Positions 8,233 through 15,662 of a DNA stretch of 40,177 nucleotides are shown here, piece by piece. The position numbers and the translations under genes are program-made. Position 1 is the stretch's first letter. Each line of letters opens with the position of its first letter. Source of the stretch: an uncultured Actinomyces sp. (lineage in GTDB: Bacteria > Actinomycetota > Actinomycetes > Actinomycetales > Actinomycetaceae); NCBI GenBank assembly GCA_902773415.1, contig CACYEE010000041.1, forward strand, positions 1-40,177, given 5' to 3'. The notes under the pieces are model-generated. The model was given only the letters and a program-made list of their open reading frames with translations. It was not told the DNA's origin and ran no database searches.

Positions 8233-8238
8233 TAGAAT
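8233..8238 (+). promoter_or_regulatory. -10 element of the DUF3117 gene
   Basis: TAGAAT, a good actinobacterial -10, gives a predicted start near 8245 and a leader of about 40 nt that carries the GGGAGGAAGGA ribosome site before the ATG at 8285. No convincing -35 is visible. Confidence 0.5.
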
Positions 8239-8284
8239 GGTACGCGGCCCGCGGCGCATGCCGCCGGGAGGAAGGAAACAGAAC

Positions 8285-8452
8285 ATGGCAGCCATGAAGC
8301 CGCGTACTGGCGACGGACCTCTGGAAGTCGAGCGCGAGGCGCGTTCGATTGTCCTGCGCATTCCCGTAGACGGCGGGGGTCGCCTCGTCCTTGAGATGAA
8401 CGACGAGGAGATTTCCGCTCTTCGCGAGGCCTTGGAAGGGGTCGAGCGCTAG
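8285..8452 (+). CDS. DUF3117 domain protein, 55 aa
   Basis: This 55-residue protein is a full-length member of DUF3117, a short family highly conserved across actinobacteria (the mycobacterial member is Rv1211). The invariant opening MAAMKPRTGDGPLEVE and the central VDGGGRLVLEMNDEE are both present. It has no signal peptide or membrane segment. The start is fixed by GGGAGGAAGGA a few bases upstream and by the conserved N-terminus. The function is unknown, and I can only say that its strict size and conservation imply a core role. It is transcribed alone; a 10-bp hairpin lies between its stop and the convergent methyltransferase gene. Confidence 0.93.
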   Translation: MAAMKPRTGDGPLEVEREARSIVLRIPVDGGGRLVLEMNDEEISALREALEGVER

Positions 8453-8516
8453 GGAAGGAACCGCAGGGTTTTCCCGGAAAGGCGCTGGGATCCGGCTGGG
8501 GCGAGAGTCGGGCGTT

Positions 8517-8560
8517 GCAGAGGGGACTGTCCTTTTTGCGGCACTGCCCTCTTCGCGACA
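8517..8560. repeat. Intergenic repeat, copy A
   Basis: This stretch holds GGGGACTG followed by TTTGCG, then GCGGCAC and CGCG blocks. Similar blocks recur at 9355-9415 and 29248-29300, all intergenic. The similarity was judged by eye and the element is degenerate. Confidence 0.35.
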
Positions 8561-8600
8561 CTGGCGGCGGGGCGTCTTTGGACACGGCCCGCGCGTTCCG

Positions 8601-8623
8601 GCACGGCCTCGACGAGGCCGTGC
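8601..8623. terminator. Hairpin between convergent DUF3117 and methyltransferase genes
   Basis: Perfect 10-bp stem (8601-8610 with 8614-8623) with a 3-nt loop and no U-tract. It lies 12 bp beyond the end of the methyltransferase gene and about 150 bp after the DUF3117 gene, so it could serve both strands. Confidence 0.65.
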
Positions 8624-8634
8624 GTAAGCGTGCC

Positions 8635-9264
8635 TTAGGCTGCGATTCGTGCGACGAGGACGCCGTCTCCGACGGGCAGTACCGCCATCGTGAAGGCCGT
8701 GTCCTTGCCGACGGCCTTCAGGATCGTCCGCATGGCGACGACGTCCTCTTCCCTGCGTACCGGGTCGGCAACCAGTCCGCCAAGGAGGATGCGCGCCACG
8801 ACAAGGGTTCCGCCAGGGCGCAGCACCCGGCGGGCCTCCTCCACGTCTCCCGGGGCTTCGAGCGGATCGCCGTCGACGAGAACCACGTCGTAGGAGCGGG
8901 CGGCGAGCCGGGGAAAGACATCGACGGAGCGGCCGCAGATGATCCGGGCCTGGCGTGAGCGGTAGCCGGCTTTCGCGAAGCAAGCCTTGGCGTGGGATTG
9001 CAGTTCGGCCTCCGGATCGACCGTCGTCAGGGTTGCCGACGGGTTCCCCGCGAGCAGGGCAAGGCCGGAAACTCCGGCTCCCGTGCCGATTTCGACGAGG
9101 TTGCGTGCCCTGGTCGAGGCAACGAGAAAGGTCAGCAGCGAGCAGGTTGCGGCCGAAAGGGAACGGACTCCGTGTTCGCGGCCGATATGGCGTGCCTGCA
9201 TGGCAAGGTCGCTTTCGACTGCGAGGTTTTCGGTATACGACCATGCCTGGAGATGATGGGACAT
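8635..9264 (-). CDS. O-methyltransferase (class I SAM-dependent)
   Basis: This 209-residue protein belongs to the small O-methyltransferase family (Methyltransf_3/24, catechol-O-methyltransferase-like; mycobacterial counterpart Rv1220c). SAM-binding motif I is LVEIGTGAGVSGLALLAG, an acidic residue ending the next strand is in TTVDPE, and the metal/catalytic region is VVLVDGDP. It is cytosolic and has no signal peptide. The ATG is preceded by AAAGGAG at good spacing, and a TAGGAT -10 lies about 30 nt upstream. In many actinobacteria this gene sits beside the sigma factor gene sigE; here sigE is absent and the next gene is mrp. The methyl acceptor is unknown. Confidence 0.88.
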   Translation of the reverse strand: MSHHLQAWSYTENLAVESDLAMQARHIGREHGVRSLSAATCSLLTFLVASTRARNLVEIGTGAGVSGLALLAGNPSATLTTVDPEAELQSHAKACFAKAGYRSRQARIICGRSVDVFPRLAARSYDVVLVDGDPLEAPGDVEEARRVLRPGGTLVVARILLGGLVADPVRREEDVVAMRTILKAVGKDTAFTMAVLPVGDGVLVARIAA

Positions 9265-9294
9265 TGGTTCTCCTTTGGTGGCGAATCTGCGTTC

Positions 9295-9300
9295 ATCCTA
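9295..9300 (-). promoter_or_regulatory. -10 element of the methyltransferase gene
   Basis: TAGGAT on the minus strand lies 30 nt upstream of the start codon, giving a short leader that contains AAAGGAG. Confidence 0.45.
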
Positions 9301-9354
9301 TCGGCAAGAGCATTGGCTTGGCCTGCCTGCTTCGGGCGCGGATGGCGACAATGC

Positions 9355-9415
9355 GCGGCAGGGGACTGGTCCGCCTTTGCGCATGGCCGCACCGTGCGGG
9401 ACGGTCCCCTGCCGC
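9355..9415. terminator. Long hairpin downstream of mrp; repeat copy B
   Basis: Perfect 12-bp arms (9355-9366 and 9404-9415) enclose an inner 4-bp GTCC/GGAC pairing. It begins 18 bp after the mrp stop on the minus strand and has no U-tract. The left part (GGGGACTG...TTTGCG) resembles the intergenic elements at 8517 and 29248, so it may be a repeat-derived terminator. Confidence 0.65.
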
Positions 9416-9433
9416 AACCGTGTCAGGCGCGGT

Positions 9434-10555
9434 CTAGTTCGGCTGGATGCCAAGCGACCGGCCGGCGATTGCGCGGGCGCGGTGGGAGAGCTGCCGGGCG
9501 ACGTTGCGCAGGGCGAGCTGGGCGGGAGAATCGCCTTCGGCACCGGCCCACGGCGTCCCGGCGTCTGCGCCTTCGCGAATCTCGACTTCGATGGGAATCT
9601 GGCCGAGCACGGGAACGTTGTAGCCGAGTTCCGCGGACAGCTGCGCGGCGACGCGGCCGCCGCCGCCTTCGCCGAAGATGCGGTTCTTCGAGCCGTCGGG
9701 CATGGCGAGGTAGCTCATGTTTTCGATGACGCCGACGACGCGCTGGCCCGTCTGCTTGGCGAGCTGGCCGGAACGTTCGGCAACCTCGGCGGCTGCGGCC
9801 TGCGGCGTCGTCACGATGACGACCTCGGAGCCGGGAATGAGCTGGGCGCAGGAAATGGCGACGTCGCCGGTGCCGGGGGGAAGGTCGAGGAGGAGGACGT
9901 CAAGGTCGCCCCAGTAGACGTCGGACAGGAACTGCTCGAGGGCGCGGTGCAGCATCGGGCCGCGCCAGACCACCGGGGTATTGTCGGGAACGAACATTCC
10001 GATGGAGATGACCTTCACGCCGTGGGCGACGGGGGCAATGATCATGTTCTCCCGCTGGGTCGCCGGCTGTTCGACGCCAAGCATCCGGGGAATGGAGAAG
10101 CCGTAGATGTCGGCGTCGACAATGCCCACCTTGAGGCCTTCGCCAGCCATCGCCACGGCGAGGTTCGCGGTCATCGAGGACTTGCCGACGCCGCCCTTGC
10201 CGGAGGCGATGGCGTAGACGCGGGTGAGGCTGCCTTCCTGGGCGAAGGGGATGGCGCGGGGGAGTTCGCCGCCGCGGAGCTTCGCCTTGAGCGCGGCGCG
10301 CTGCCCGTCGTCCATCGATCCCATCTCGACGTCGACCTTGCCGACGCCTTCGAGGGCCGACAGCGTGTTCCTCACGTCGCCTTCGATGGAATGCGCAAGA
10401 GGGCATCCGGCGATGGTCAGGAGAATCCTGGCGAATACGTTGCCCTCGTTGTCGACCGTCACTTCGTCGACCATGTCGAGGTCGGTGATGGGGCGCTTGA
10501 TTTCGGGATCGATGACGGCCGCGAGGGCTTCGCGAACTTGCTCGGGTGTAATCAT
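9434..10555 (-). CDS. mrp: Mrp/ApbC-type P-loop ATPase, Fe-S cluster carrier
   Basis: This 373-residue protein is a ParA/MinD-family ATPase implicated in delivering Fe-S clusters to apoproteins in the cytosol. An N-terminal MIP18-like domain (residues 1-95, with VIDPEIKRPITDLDMV and the conserved Cys51 in IAGCPL) precedes the deviant Walker A GKGGVGKS at 119-126, switch DADIYG and LLLDLPPGTGD. The CxxC pair found near the C-terminus of many Mrp proteins is replaced by MSYLAMPDGS; to my recollection actinobacterial Mrp proteins share this lack. I start at ATG 10555 because it lies 7 nt after a TAGCAT hexamer (leaderless). Another ATG at 10564 would fall inside the predicted untranscribed promoter. 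Confidence 0.92.
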   Translation of the reverse strand: MITPEQVREALAAVIDPEIKRPITDLDMVDEVTVDNEGNVFARILLTIAGCPLAHSIEGDVRNTLSALEGVGKVDVEMGSMDDGQRAALKAKLRGGELPRAIPFAQEGSLTRVYAIASGKGGVGKSSMTANLAVAMAGEGLKVGIVDADIYGFSIPRMLGVEQPATQRENMIIAPVAHGVKVISIGMFVPDNTPVVWRGPMLHRALEQFLSDVYWGDLDVLLLDLPPGTGDVAISCAQLIPGSEVVIVTTPQAAAAEVAERSGQLAKQTGQRVVGVIENMSYLAMPDGSKNRIFGEGGGGRVAAQLSAELGYNVPVLGQIPIEVEIREGADAGTPWAGAEGDSPAQLALRNVARQLSHRARAIAGRSLGIQPN

Positions 10556-10562
10556 GCATGCC

Positions 10563-10568
10563 ATGCTA
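10563..10568 (-). promoter_or_regulatory. -10 element of mrp (leaderless)
   Basis: TAGCAT on the minus strand ends 7 nt before the ATG at 10555, so the predicted first transcribed base is the A of the start codon. No ribosome site is present. Confidence 0.55.
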
Positions 10569-10652
10569 CCGCCCCTATCGGACGCGGGCGAGAGGAAAAC
10601 GCTAGGCCAATGGCGTAACGGAGCCAGGCCGGGGCGTCCGGGGCCGTTCCCC

Positions 10653-11237
10653 TCACGGTTCCGAAGGCTCCGCGCCTTCCTCGCGCTGGACCTGGAGGCG
10701 TTCGAGCTCCGCGGTCAGCTCGGCAATCCTCTCGTCGCGCTCGGCAAGCCGCTCCTCGCGGTCCCGGTCGAATTCCTCGAGCACGCTGCGCAGCTCCGAA
10801 CGCACGAAGTCCCGGGTCGCGACTTCGCCGAGAAGCATGCGCAGGCTCGCGATTTCGCGCGTGAGGTATTCGGTATCGGCGAGGTTGCGTTCGGCGCGGC
10901 GCCGGTCCTGTTCGGCGAGCACGCGGTCCCGGTCGTCCTGCCGGTTCTGGGCGAGAAGAATCAGGGGCGCGGAATAGGAGGCCTGCGTCGAGAAGGCGAG
11001 GTTGAGAAGAATGAACGGGTAGGGATCCCATGCGTATTTCTTCGAGGCGGCCGCGAGCGCGAGATTGGCCGCAATCCATGCGATGACGAAAATCGTCATG
11101 TAGAGAAGGAACCTGGGCGAACCCATGAACCGTGCGGTCGCCTCGGCGAACCGTCCGAAGGAGTCGCTGTCCTTGCGCCTGCGGTGGCGGATGCGTCCGG
11201 GCCCGGTACGCTCGAGCGGCTGGTCGAAGCTAGACAT
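10653..11237 (-). CDS. DUF1003 membrane protein with C-terminal coiled coil
   Basis: This 194-residue protein belongs to DUF1003. After a basic N-terminus come two membrane helices (about residues 42-64 and 74-96), the second holding the typical PFILLNLAFSTQASYSAPLILLAQN motif. A charged C-terminal half follows (about 97-188), rich in Glu, Arg and Leu with heptad character, probably a cytoplasmic coiled coil. Its ATG overlaps the last codons of the MgtE-N/CBS gene by 8 bp, so the two are translated together. This pairing is conserved in actinobacteria (compare Rv1231c/Rv1232c, from memory). The biochemical role is unknown; a link to divalent cation handling is inferred only from its partner. 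Confidence 0.88.
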   Translation of the reverse strand: MSSFDQPLERTGPGRIRHRRRKDSDSFGRFAEATARFMGSPRFLLYMTIFVIAWIAANLALAAASKKYAWDPYPFILLNLAFSTQASYSAPLILLAQNRQDDRDRVLAEQDRRRAERNLADTEYLTREIASLRMLLGEVATRDFVRSELRSVLEEFDRDREERLAERDERIAELTAELERLQVQREEGAEPSEP

Positions 11238-12495
11238 GCTGGGCCTCCACGATCTCGTCGGTCACTTCGTCGTCGGCGTCGCGCCAGTCCTCGGGAAGGA
11301 GGTGGTCGAGCACGTCGTCGACGGAGACGGCGCCGAGCAGGGCCCCGTCCTTGTCGACGACGGCGATCGCGGTCAGGTCGTAGGTGGCGAGCAGGCGGGT
11401 GACGGTCCCGATGCCGTCGTCGGGCTTGACGTGTTCGACGTCCGTGTCGAGAATCGAGCCGATCATCGTCGAGGGAGGCTCGCGCAGGAGCCTTTGGATA
11501 TGGGCGACGCCGAGGAAGCGGCCGGTGGGGCTTTCGAGGGGAGGCCGGCAGACGAACATGATGGCGGCCAGCGCGGGCGGAATGTCGGCACGGCGGGCCG
11601 CGGCGAGCGCTTCGGCGACCGTGTGGTCGGGGGCGAGGATGATCGGTTCGGTCGTCATGAGGCCGCCGGCGGCACGTTCGTCGTATTCGAGGAGGCGGCG
11701 GATGTCCTCGGCCTCGTCGGGCTCCATCATGTCGAGCAGTTCGGCGGCCTGCTGCGTGGGAAGCTCGGCCACGAGATCGGCGGCGTCGTCGGGGCTCATG
11801 ACGTCGAGAACGCCGGCGGCGCGTTCGGGGGAGAGGTAGGACAGGACCTGCACCTGGTCGTCTTCGTTGAGTTCTTCGAGGACGTCGGCGAGCATTTCGT
11901 CGGTCATGGCGATGGCGACGGCCCGCTGGCGGTCCGCGGGCAGGTCCTGGAAGACGTCGGCGACGTCGGCGGGCTTCATCTCGCGCAGCTGGGCGAGAAG
12001 CGTGTCGGCGCCCTGATTGTAGAGGGTGTCCTGAAGGCCGGAGGTTTCGGCGACCTTGACGGTGAGGGAGCGTTGCCCGCCGCTGGCATGCTTGTCGGTG
12101 CGCACGTAGAGGGTCGTGAGCTTCCATTCGCGCCCGCGTCCCCGTTCGATTGCGGCGTCGACGACAATCGCGCTTTCCTGGGAAGGACGCAGAAGGACCG
12201 TGCGTTCGAGAAGCTGGGAGAGGACGAGGGTTTCGCCCGGGCGCTGGGCGAAGCGGCGGAAGTTGACGAGGCCGGTCGTGATGACCTGCCCCCCTTCGAT
12301 GGAGGTGACGCGCGTAAGGGGAAGGAAGACGCGCCTGCGTCCGGCGACTTCGACGACGAGGCCGACGGCGAGCGGTTCGCCCTTGAGGCGGAAAAGGACG
12401 ACGACGTCGTGCACGGAACCCACGCGGTCGCCGATGGGGTCGAAGACGGGGGTTCCGGCCAGGCGTGCGGCGTAGACAAGAGAGGAACGGGCCAT
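11230..12495 (-). CDS. PRC-barrel-like / MgtE N-terminal / CBS-domain protein without the MgtE channel
   Basis: This 421-residue soluble protein has an N-terminal PRC-barrel-like segment (about 1-90), a superhelical MgtE intracellular N domain (about 165-275, with repeated MKPADVADVFQDLP-like units) and two CBS repeats (about 285-410, including GGLMTTEP and AIAVVDKDGALLGAVSVDDVL). In MgtE Mg2+ channels the N and CBS domains form the Mg2+-sensing cytosolic gate, but the transmembrane pore is missing here and the protein ends after the CBS pair. It may therefore sense Mg2+ or nucleotides for another partner, perhaps the overlapping DUF1003 membrane protein. GTAAGGAGG just before ATG 12495 decides the start. 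A TAAGAT -10 about 65 nt upstream is likely. Confidence 0.87.
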   Translation of the reverse strand: MARSSLVYAARLAGTPVFDPIGDRVGSVHDVVVLFRLKGEPLAVGLVVEVAGRRRVFLPLTRVTSIEGGQVITTGLVNFRRFAQRPGETLVLSQLLERTVLLRPSQESAIVVDAAIERGRGREWKLTTLYVRTDKHASGGQRSLTVKVAETSGLQDTLYNQGADTLLAQLREMKPADVADVFQDLPADRQRAVAIAMTDEMLADVLEELNEDDQVQVLSYLSPERAAGVLDVMSPDDAADLVAELPTQQAAELLDMMEPDEAEDIRRLLEYDERAAGGLMTTEPIILAPDHTVAEALAAARRADIPPALAAIMFVCRPPLESPTGRFLGVAHIQRLLREPPSTMIGSILDTDVEHVKPDDGIGTVTRLLATYDLTAIAVVDKDGALLGAVSVDDVLDHLLPEDWRDADDEVTDEIVEAQHV

Positions 12496-12559
12496 GTGAG
12501 CCTCCTTACCGTGGGAGTTCGGGCGGTGTCTTCCGTGTCCGCGGAGCGCCGCCTGCCTC

Positions 12560-12565
12560 ATCTTA
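12560..12565 (-). promoter_or_regulatory. -10 element of the MgtE-N/CBS-DUF1003 operon
   Basis: TAAGAT on the minus strand would give a leader of about 58 nt ending in the AAGGAGG ribosome site. No clear -35 is visible. Confidence 0.4.
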
Positions 12566-12694
12566 GCCCGTTCGGGCGAGGCGTTTGCGGTGTCCCGGTG
12601 CTTTCCGTTTGCGCCTGGCTCGCGGACGCCCGCGTCGGACAGGGGCGCGGCGCCCACGGTACGGAACCGTGCGCGAAGCGGGGACGAGGCGCGC

Positions 12695-12700
12695 TAGGGT
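12695..12700 (+). promoter_or_regulatory. -10 element of dapA (leaderless)
   Basis: TAGGGT followed by 6 nt (GGCCGC) and then the dapA ATG. The same arrangement, TAGGGT-GGTGGC-ATG, occurs at pgsA. No ribosome site is present, so the mRNA should start at the ATG. Confidence 0.65.
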
Positions 12701-12706
12701 GGCCGC

Positions 12707-13606
12707 ATGAGCAACACAGTTCCCGCACGCGCTTTCGGATCCGTCGCCGTCGCGATGGTCACTCCCTTCCACGAGGACGGCTCGCTCGACATCGACGCCG
12801 CCGTCTGCCTCGCGAACAAGCTGGTCGACGACGGCTGCGACGCCGTCCTCCTGTCGGGCACGACCGGCGAGTCGCCCACCACCCACCAGCCGGAGAAGGA
12901 CGAACTCACCGCCGAGGTCGTCAAGGCTGTCGGAGACCGCGCAATGGTCTTCGCCGGCGCGGGCTCGAACGATACCGCCCACGCGGTGCGCATCGCCGAA
13001 GGAGCCGAGCGCTGCGGCGCCGACGGGCTGCTCGTCGTCGCCCCCTACTACAACCGTCCTTCCCAGGAGGGCGTCTACCAGCACGTCATCGCCGTCACCG
13101 AAGCCGCCGAGCTTCCCGTCATGGTCTACGACATCCCCGGCCGAACCGGCGTCAGGATCGAGCTTGACACCCTCAAGCGACTGGCCGAACACGAGCGCAT
13201 CGTCGCCGTCAAGGACGCCACCGGCGACGTCGCCGCCGGATTCCGCAAGATGCAGGAAACCGGCCTCGAATACTACTCGGGCGACGACGCCCTCAACTTC
13301 GCCTGGCTCGCCCACGGCGCTTCCGGCGTCGTCTCCGTCGCCGGACACGTCATTGCCGCAGGCCTTCGCCGCCTCGTCCAGGAAGTCGACGCGGGCGACC
13401 TCGACGCCGCCCGCGCCGAACAGCTCGCGCAGATGCCCGTCATCCAGGCGATCATGGGCGGAGGCCAGGGGGCAGTCATGGCGAAGGAAGCCCTCAAGCT
13501 CGTCGGCGCGTTGCCTTCGGCCACCCTCCGTCTGCCGCTCGTCGGAGCCTCGCGCTCCGAACTGGCCGCGCTCGCGGACACCCTGCGTTCGGAAGGCCTC
13601 ATGTAG
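12707..13606 (+). CDS. dapA: 4-hydroxy-tetrahydrodipicolinate synthase
   Basis: This 299-residue class I aldolase condenses pyruvate with aspartate semialdehyde, the first committed step towards diaminopimelate and lysine. The Schiff-base lysine is Lys169 in VAVKDATGD; the substrate loops GTTGESPTT, the PYYNRPSQEG segment with the catalytic tyrosine and YDIPGRTG are intact. The length is standard. The start is ATG 12707, 6 nt after a TAGGGT -10 hexamer and without a ribosome site. The gene is followed by the RNase J gene, an arrangement common in actinobacteria, but two hairpins and a probable second promoter lie in the 155-bp gap. Confidence 0.96.
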   Translation: MSNTVPARAFGSVAVAMVTPFHEDGSLDIDAAVCLANKLVDDGCDAVLLSGTTGESPTTHQPEKDELTAEVVKAVGDRAMVFAGAGSNDTAHAVRIAEGAERCGADGLLVVAPYYNRPSQEGVYQHVIAVTEAAELPVMVYDIPGRTGVRIELDTLKRLAEHERIVAVKDATGDVAAGFRKMQETGLEYYSGDDALNFAWLAHGASGVVSVAGHVIAAGLRRLVQEVDAGDLDAARAEQLAQMPVIQAIMGGGQGAVMAKEALKLVGALPSATLRLPLVGASRSELAALADTLRSEGLM

Positions 13607-13641
13607 CCTGCGCCGGGTCTTTCCCGTATCGTCGGGCGCTT

Positions 13642-13676
13642 CGCAGGCGTCGCCGGAAGCCGTCGCTTCGCCTGCG
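13642..13676 (+). terminator. Hairpin after dapA
   Basis: 8-bp inverted repeat (13642-13649 and 13669-13676) with a 19-nt interior that can pair further, 35 bp after the dapA stop. No U-tract. It is a candidate terminator or attenuator. Confidence 0.45.
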
Positions 13677-13711
13677 GGGACGAAAACCGAGACCGCCCGG
13701 ACATGCACGCC

Positions 13712-13736
13712 GACGCGCCCGAATCGCGGGCGCGTC
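13712..13736 (+). terminator. Second hairpin in the dapA-rnj gap
   Basis: Perfect 10-bp stem (13712-13721 and 13727-13736) with a 5-nt loop and no U-tract. It lies close to the -35 region of the predicted rnj promoter, so it could terminate dapA transcripts or be a regulatory palindrome. Confidence 0.5.
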
Positions 13737-13749
13737 CCGCTTTGCCCGA

Positions 13750-13755
13750 AAGCAT
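13750..13755 (+). promoter_or_regulatory. -10 element of rnj (probably leaderless)
   Basis: AAGCAT, one base from the TAGCAT used at mrp, ends 6 nt before ATG 13762. The spacing matches the other leaderless starts in the window. Confidence 0.4.
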
Positions 13756-13761
13756 GGAAGA

Positions 13762-15468
13762 ATGGCACCCGTGACCGACAAGCAGAACGACACACAGACA
13801 CAGACGCCCGAACTCGCACCCGCCGCGGACGACGTCGTCCGCATCATTCCCCTTGGCGGGCTTGGAGAAGTGGGGCGCAACTGCAACATCTTCGAGCATC
13901 GAGGGCGCATCGTCGTCATCGACTGCGGCGTGCTTTTCCCCGAGGACCACCAGCCCGGCGTCGACCTTGTCCTTCCCGACCTCGACTACCTGGTCGAGAA
14001 CATCTCCCGCGTCGAAGCCATCGTGCTCACCCACGGCCACGAGGACCACATCGGTGCCGTGCCCTACCTCCTGCGCCACAGGCCCGACATTCCGATCGTC
14101 GGCTCGCCGCTGACCGTCGCCTTCGTCGAGGCCAAGCTCGCCGAACACAAGATCGCCCCTCGTTGCCTCGTTGTCCACGAGGGCGACGTCGAGAACGTCG
14201 GCCCCTTCGAGATGGAGTTCATCGCCGTCAACCACTCGGTGCCCGACGCCCTCGCCGTCTTCGTGCGCACCGAGGAAGGCAACATCTTCGTCACCGGCGA
14301 CTTCAAGATCGACCAGCTTCCCGTCGACGACCGCCTCACCGACCTGCGCGCTTTCGCCCGCGTCGGCGAGGAAGGCGTGGACGTCTTCATGTGCGACTCG
14401 ACGAACGCCGAGCATCCGGGCTTCATCCGGCCCGAAACCGAGATCGGCCCCGTCATCGACGACGTGATCGCGCGGGCGACGGGGCAGGTCGTCGTCGCCT
14501 CCTTCGCTTCCCATGTCCATCGCGTGCAGCAGGTGCTCGACGCCGCCGCGAAGAACGGCCGCAAGGTCGCCTTCGTCGGGCGTTCGATGGTGAGAAACAT
14601 GGCGATTGCCGAGAGGCTTGGCTACCTTGGCATTCCCGACGGAACCGTGGTCGAACTCGGCGAGATGAAGCAACTGCCTGCCAACGAGCGCGTCTACATG
14701 TCCACCGGAAGCCAGGGCGAGCCGATGGCCGTGCTTTCTCGCATTGCCCGCACCTCCCACAAGCAGATTTCCGTCGGCCCCGGCGATACGGTCATCTTCG
14801 CTTCCTCCCTGATTCCCGGCAACGAGAATTCCGTCTACCGCGTCATCAACGGCCTTATGAAGCTCGGAGCGAAGGTGGTCCATCAGGGCAACGCCTCCGT
14901 GCACGTGTCCGGACATGCGGCCGAAGGCGAACTGCTCTACGCCTACAACATTCTCCAGCCGGCCTACGCCTTCCCGATTCACGGGGAGGTTCGCCACCAG
15001 GTGGCCAACGGCGCGATCGCGGTCAAGACGGGCGTGGAGCCGGAAAACGTCATCCTTGCCGAAAACGGCTCGGTCGTCGACATGCACGACGGCCAGGCGC
15101 GGATTGTCGGCCGGATTTCCTTCCACAACATCTACGTCGACGGATCGTCCGTGGGCGACCTCGTCGAGGACGACCTCAAGGACCGCCGCACGCTGTCCTC
15201 CGAAGGCTTTGTCGCGATCTTCGCCGTCGTCGATTCCAAGGCGCGCGCGATCGTCGCCGGCCCGCACATCCAGGCTCGCGCCATGGCCGAGGACGACACC
15301 GTTTTCGACGCGATTCTTCCCGATGTCGCCCAGGCGCTCCAGGCCGCCCTCGACGAAGGCCAGGATTGCTACGGCATGCAGCAGGCGATGCGAAGGGTCA
15401 TCGGCCGCTGGGCGTCGCGGAGCCTGCGGCGCGGCCCGATGATCATCCCGACCGTTGTGGAGATCTGA
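13762..15468 (+). CDS. rnj: Ribonuclease J (metallo-beta-lactamase/beta-CASP RNase)
   Basis: This 568-residue enzyme is a zinc-dependent RNase with 5'-3' exo- and endonuclease activity, central to mRNA decay and rRNA maturation in actinobacteria. After about 25 disordered residues the metallo-beta-lactamase core begins with IIPLGGLGEVGRN; the zinc motif is LTHGHEDHIGAVPYL and further ligands are seen in CDSTNAEHPGF. The beta-CASP domain contains VASFASHVHRVQQ, the STGSQGEP segment and HVSGHAAEGEL. The C-terminal domain is present and the length is typical. ATG 13762 fits a leaderless start; GTG 13771 (GGAAG about 10 nt upstream) is a close alternative. It follows dapA as in many relatives and is closed by a 16-bp hairpin. 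Confidence 0.93.
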   Translation: MAPVTDKQNDTQTQTPELAPAADDVVRIIPLGGLGEVGRNCNIFEHRGRIVVIDCGVLFPEDHQPGVDLVLPDLDYLVENISRVEAIVLTHGHEDHIGAVPYLLRHRPDIPIVGSPLTVAFVEAKLAEHKIAPRCLVVHEGDVENVGPFEMEFIAVNHSVPDALAVFVRTEEGNIFVTGDFKIDQLPVDDRLTDLRAFARVGEEGVDVFMCDSTNAEHPGFIRPETEIGPVIDDVIARATGQVVVASFASHVHRVQQVLDAAAKNGRKVAFVGRSMVRNMAIAERLGYLGIPDGTVVELGEMKQLPANERVYMSTGSQGEPMAVLSRIARTSHKQISVGPGDTVIFASSLIPGNENSVYRVINGLMKLGAKVVHQGNASVHVSGHAAEGELLYAYNILQPAYAFPIHGEVRHQVANGAIAVKTGVEPENVILAENGSVVDMHDGQARIVGRISFHNIYVDGSSVGDLVEDDLKDRRTLSSEGFVAIFAVVDSKARAIVAGPHIQARAMAEDDTVFDAILPDVAQALQAALDEGQDCYGMQQAMRRVIGRWASRSLRRGPMIIPTVVEI

Positions 15469-15484
15469 CCTTCGCGCTGGACGC

Positions 15485-15521
15485 TCCCTCCCGTTTGGGG
15501 ACGGGCCCCAAACGGGAGGGA
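15485..15521 (+). terminator. Terminator hairpin after rnj
   Basis: Perfect 16-bp stem (15485-15500 and 15506-15521) with a 5-nt loop, 16 bp after the rnj stop. It has no U-tract. This is one of the strongest secondary structures in the window. Confidence 0.85.
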
Positions 15522-15628
15522 TCGCCGGGGCTGGCCGCGGCGCCGGAGATCGGCAGGAGAAACCCCACACGGAACCTGGCCGCGGCGCGTCTCCGCAAGG
15601 AACATGACGCCTTCCCGATACCGTTGTG

Positions 15629-15634
15629 TACTGT
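15629..15634 (+). promoter_or_regulatory. -10 element of ftsK
   Basis: TACTGT gives a predicted start near 15641 and a leader of about 22 nt containing GGGAGGAAAA before GTG 15663. The -35 is poorly defined. Confidence 0.45.
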
Positions 15635-15662
15635 GAGTACGTCTGTGTCCGGGAGGAAAAAA

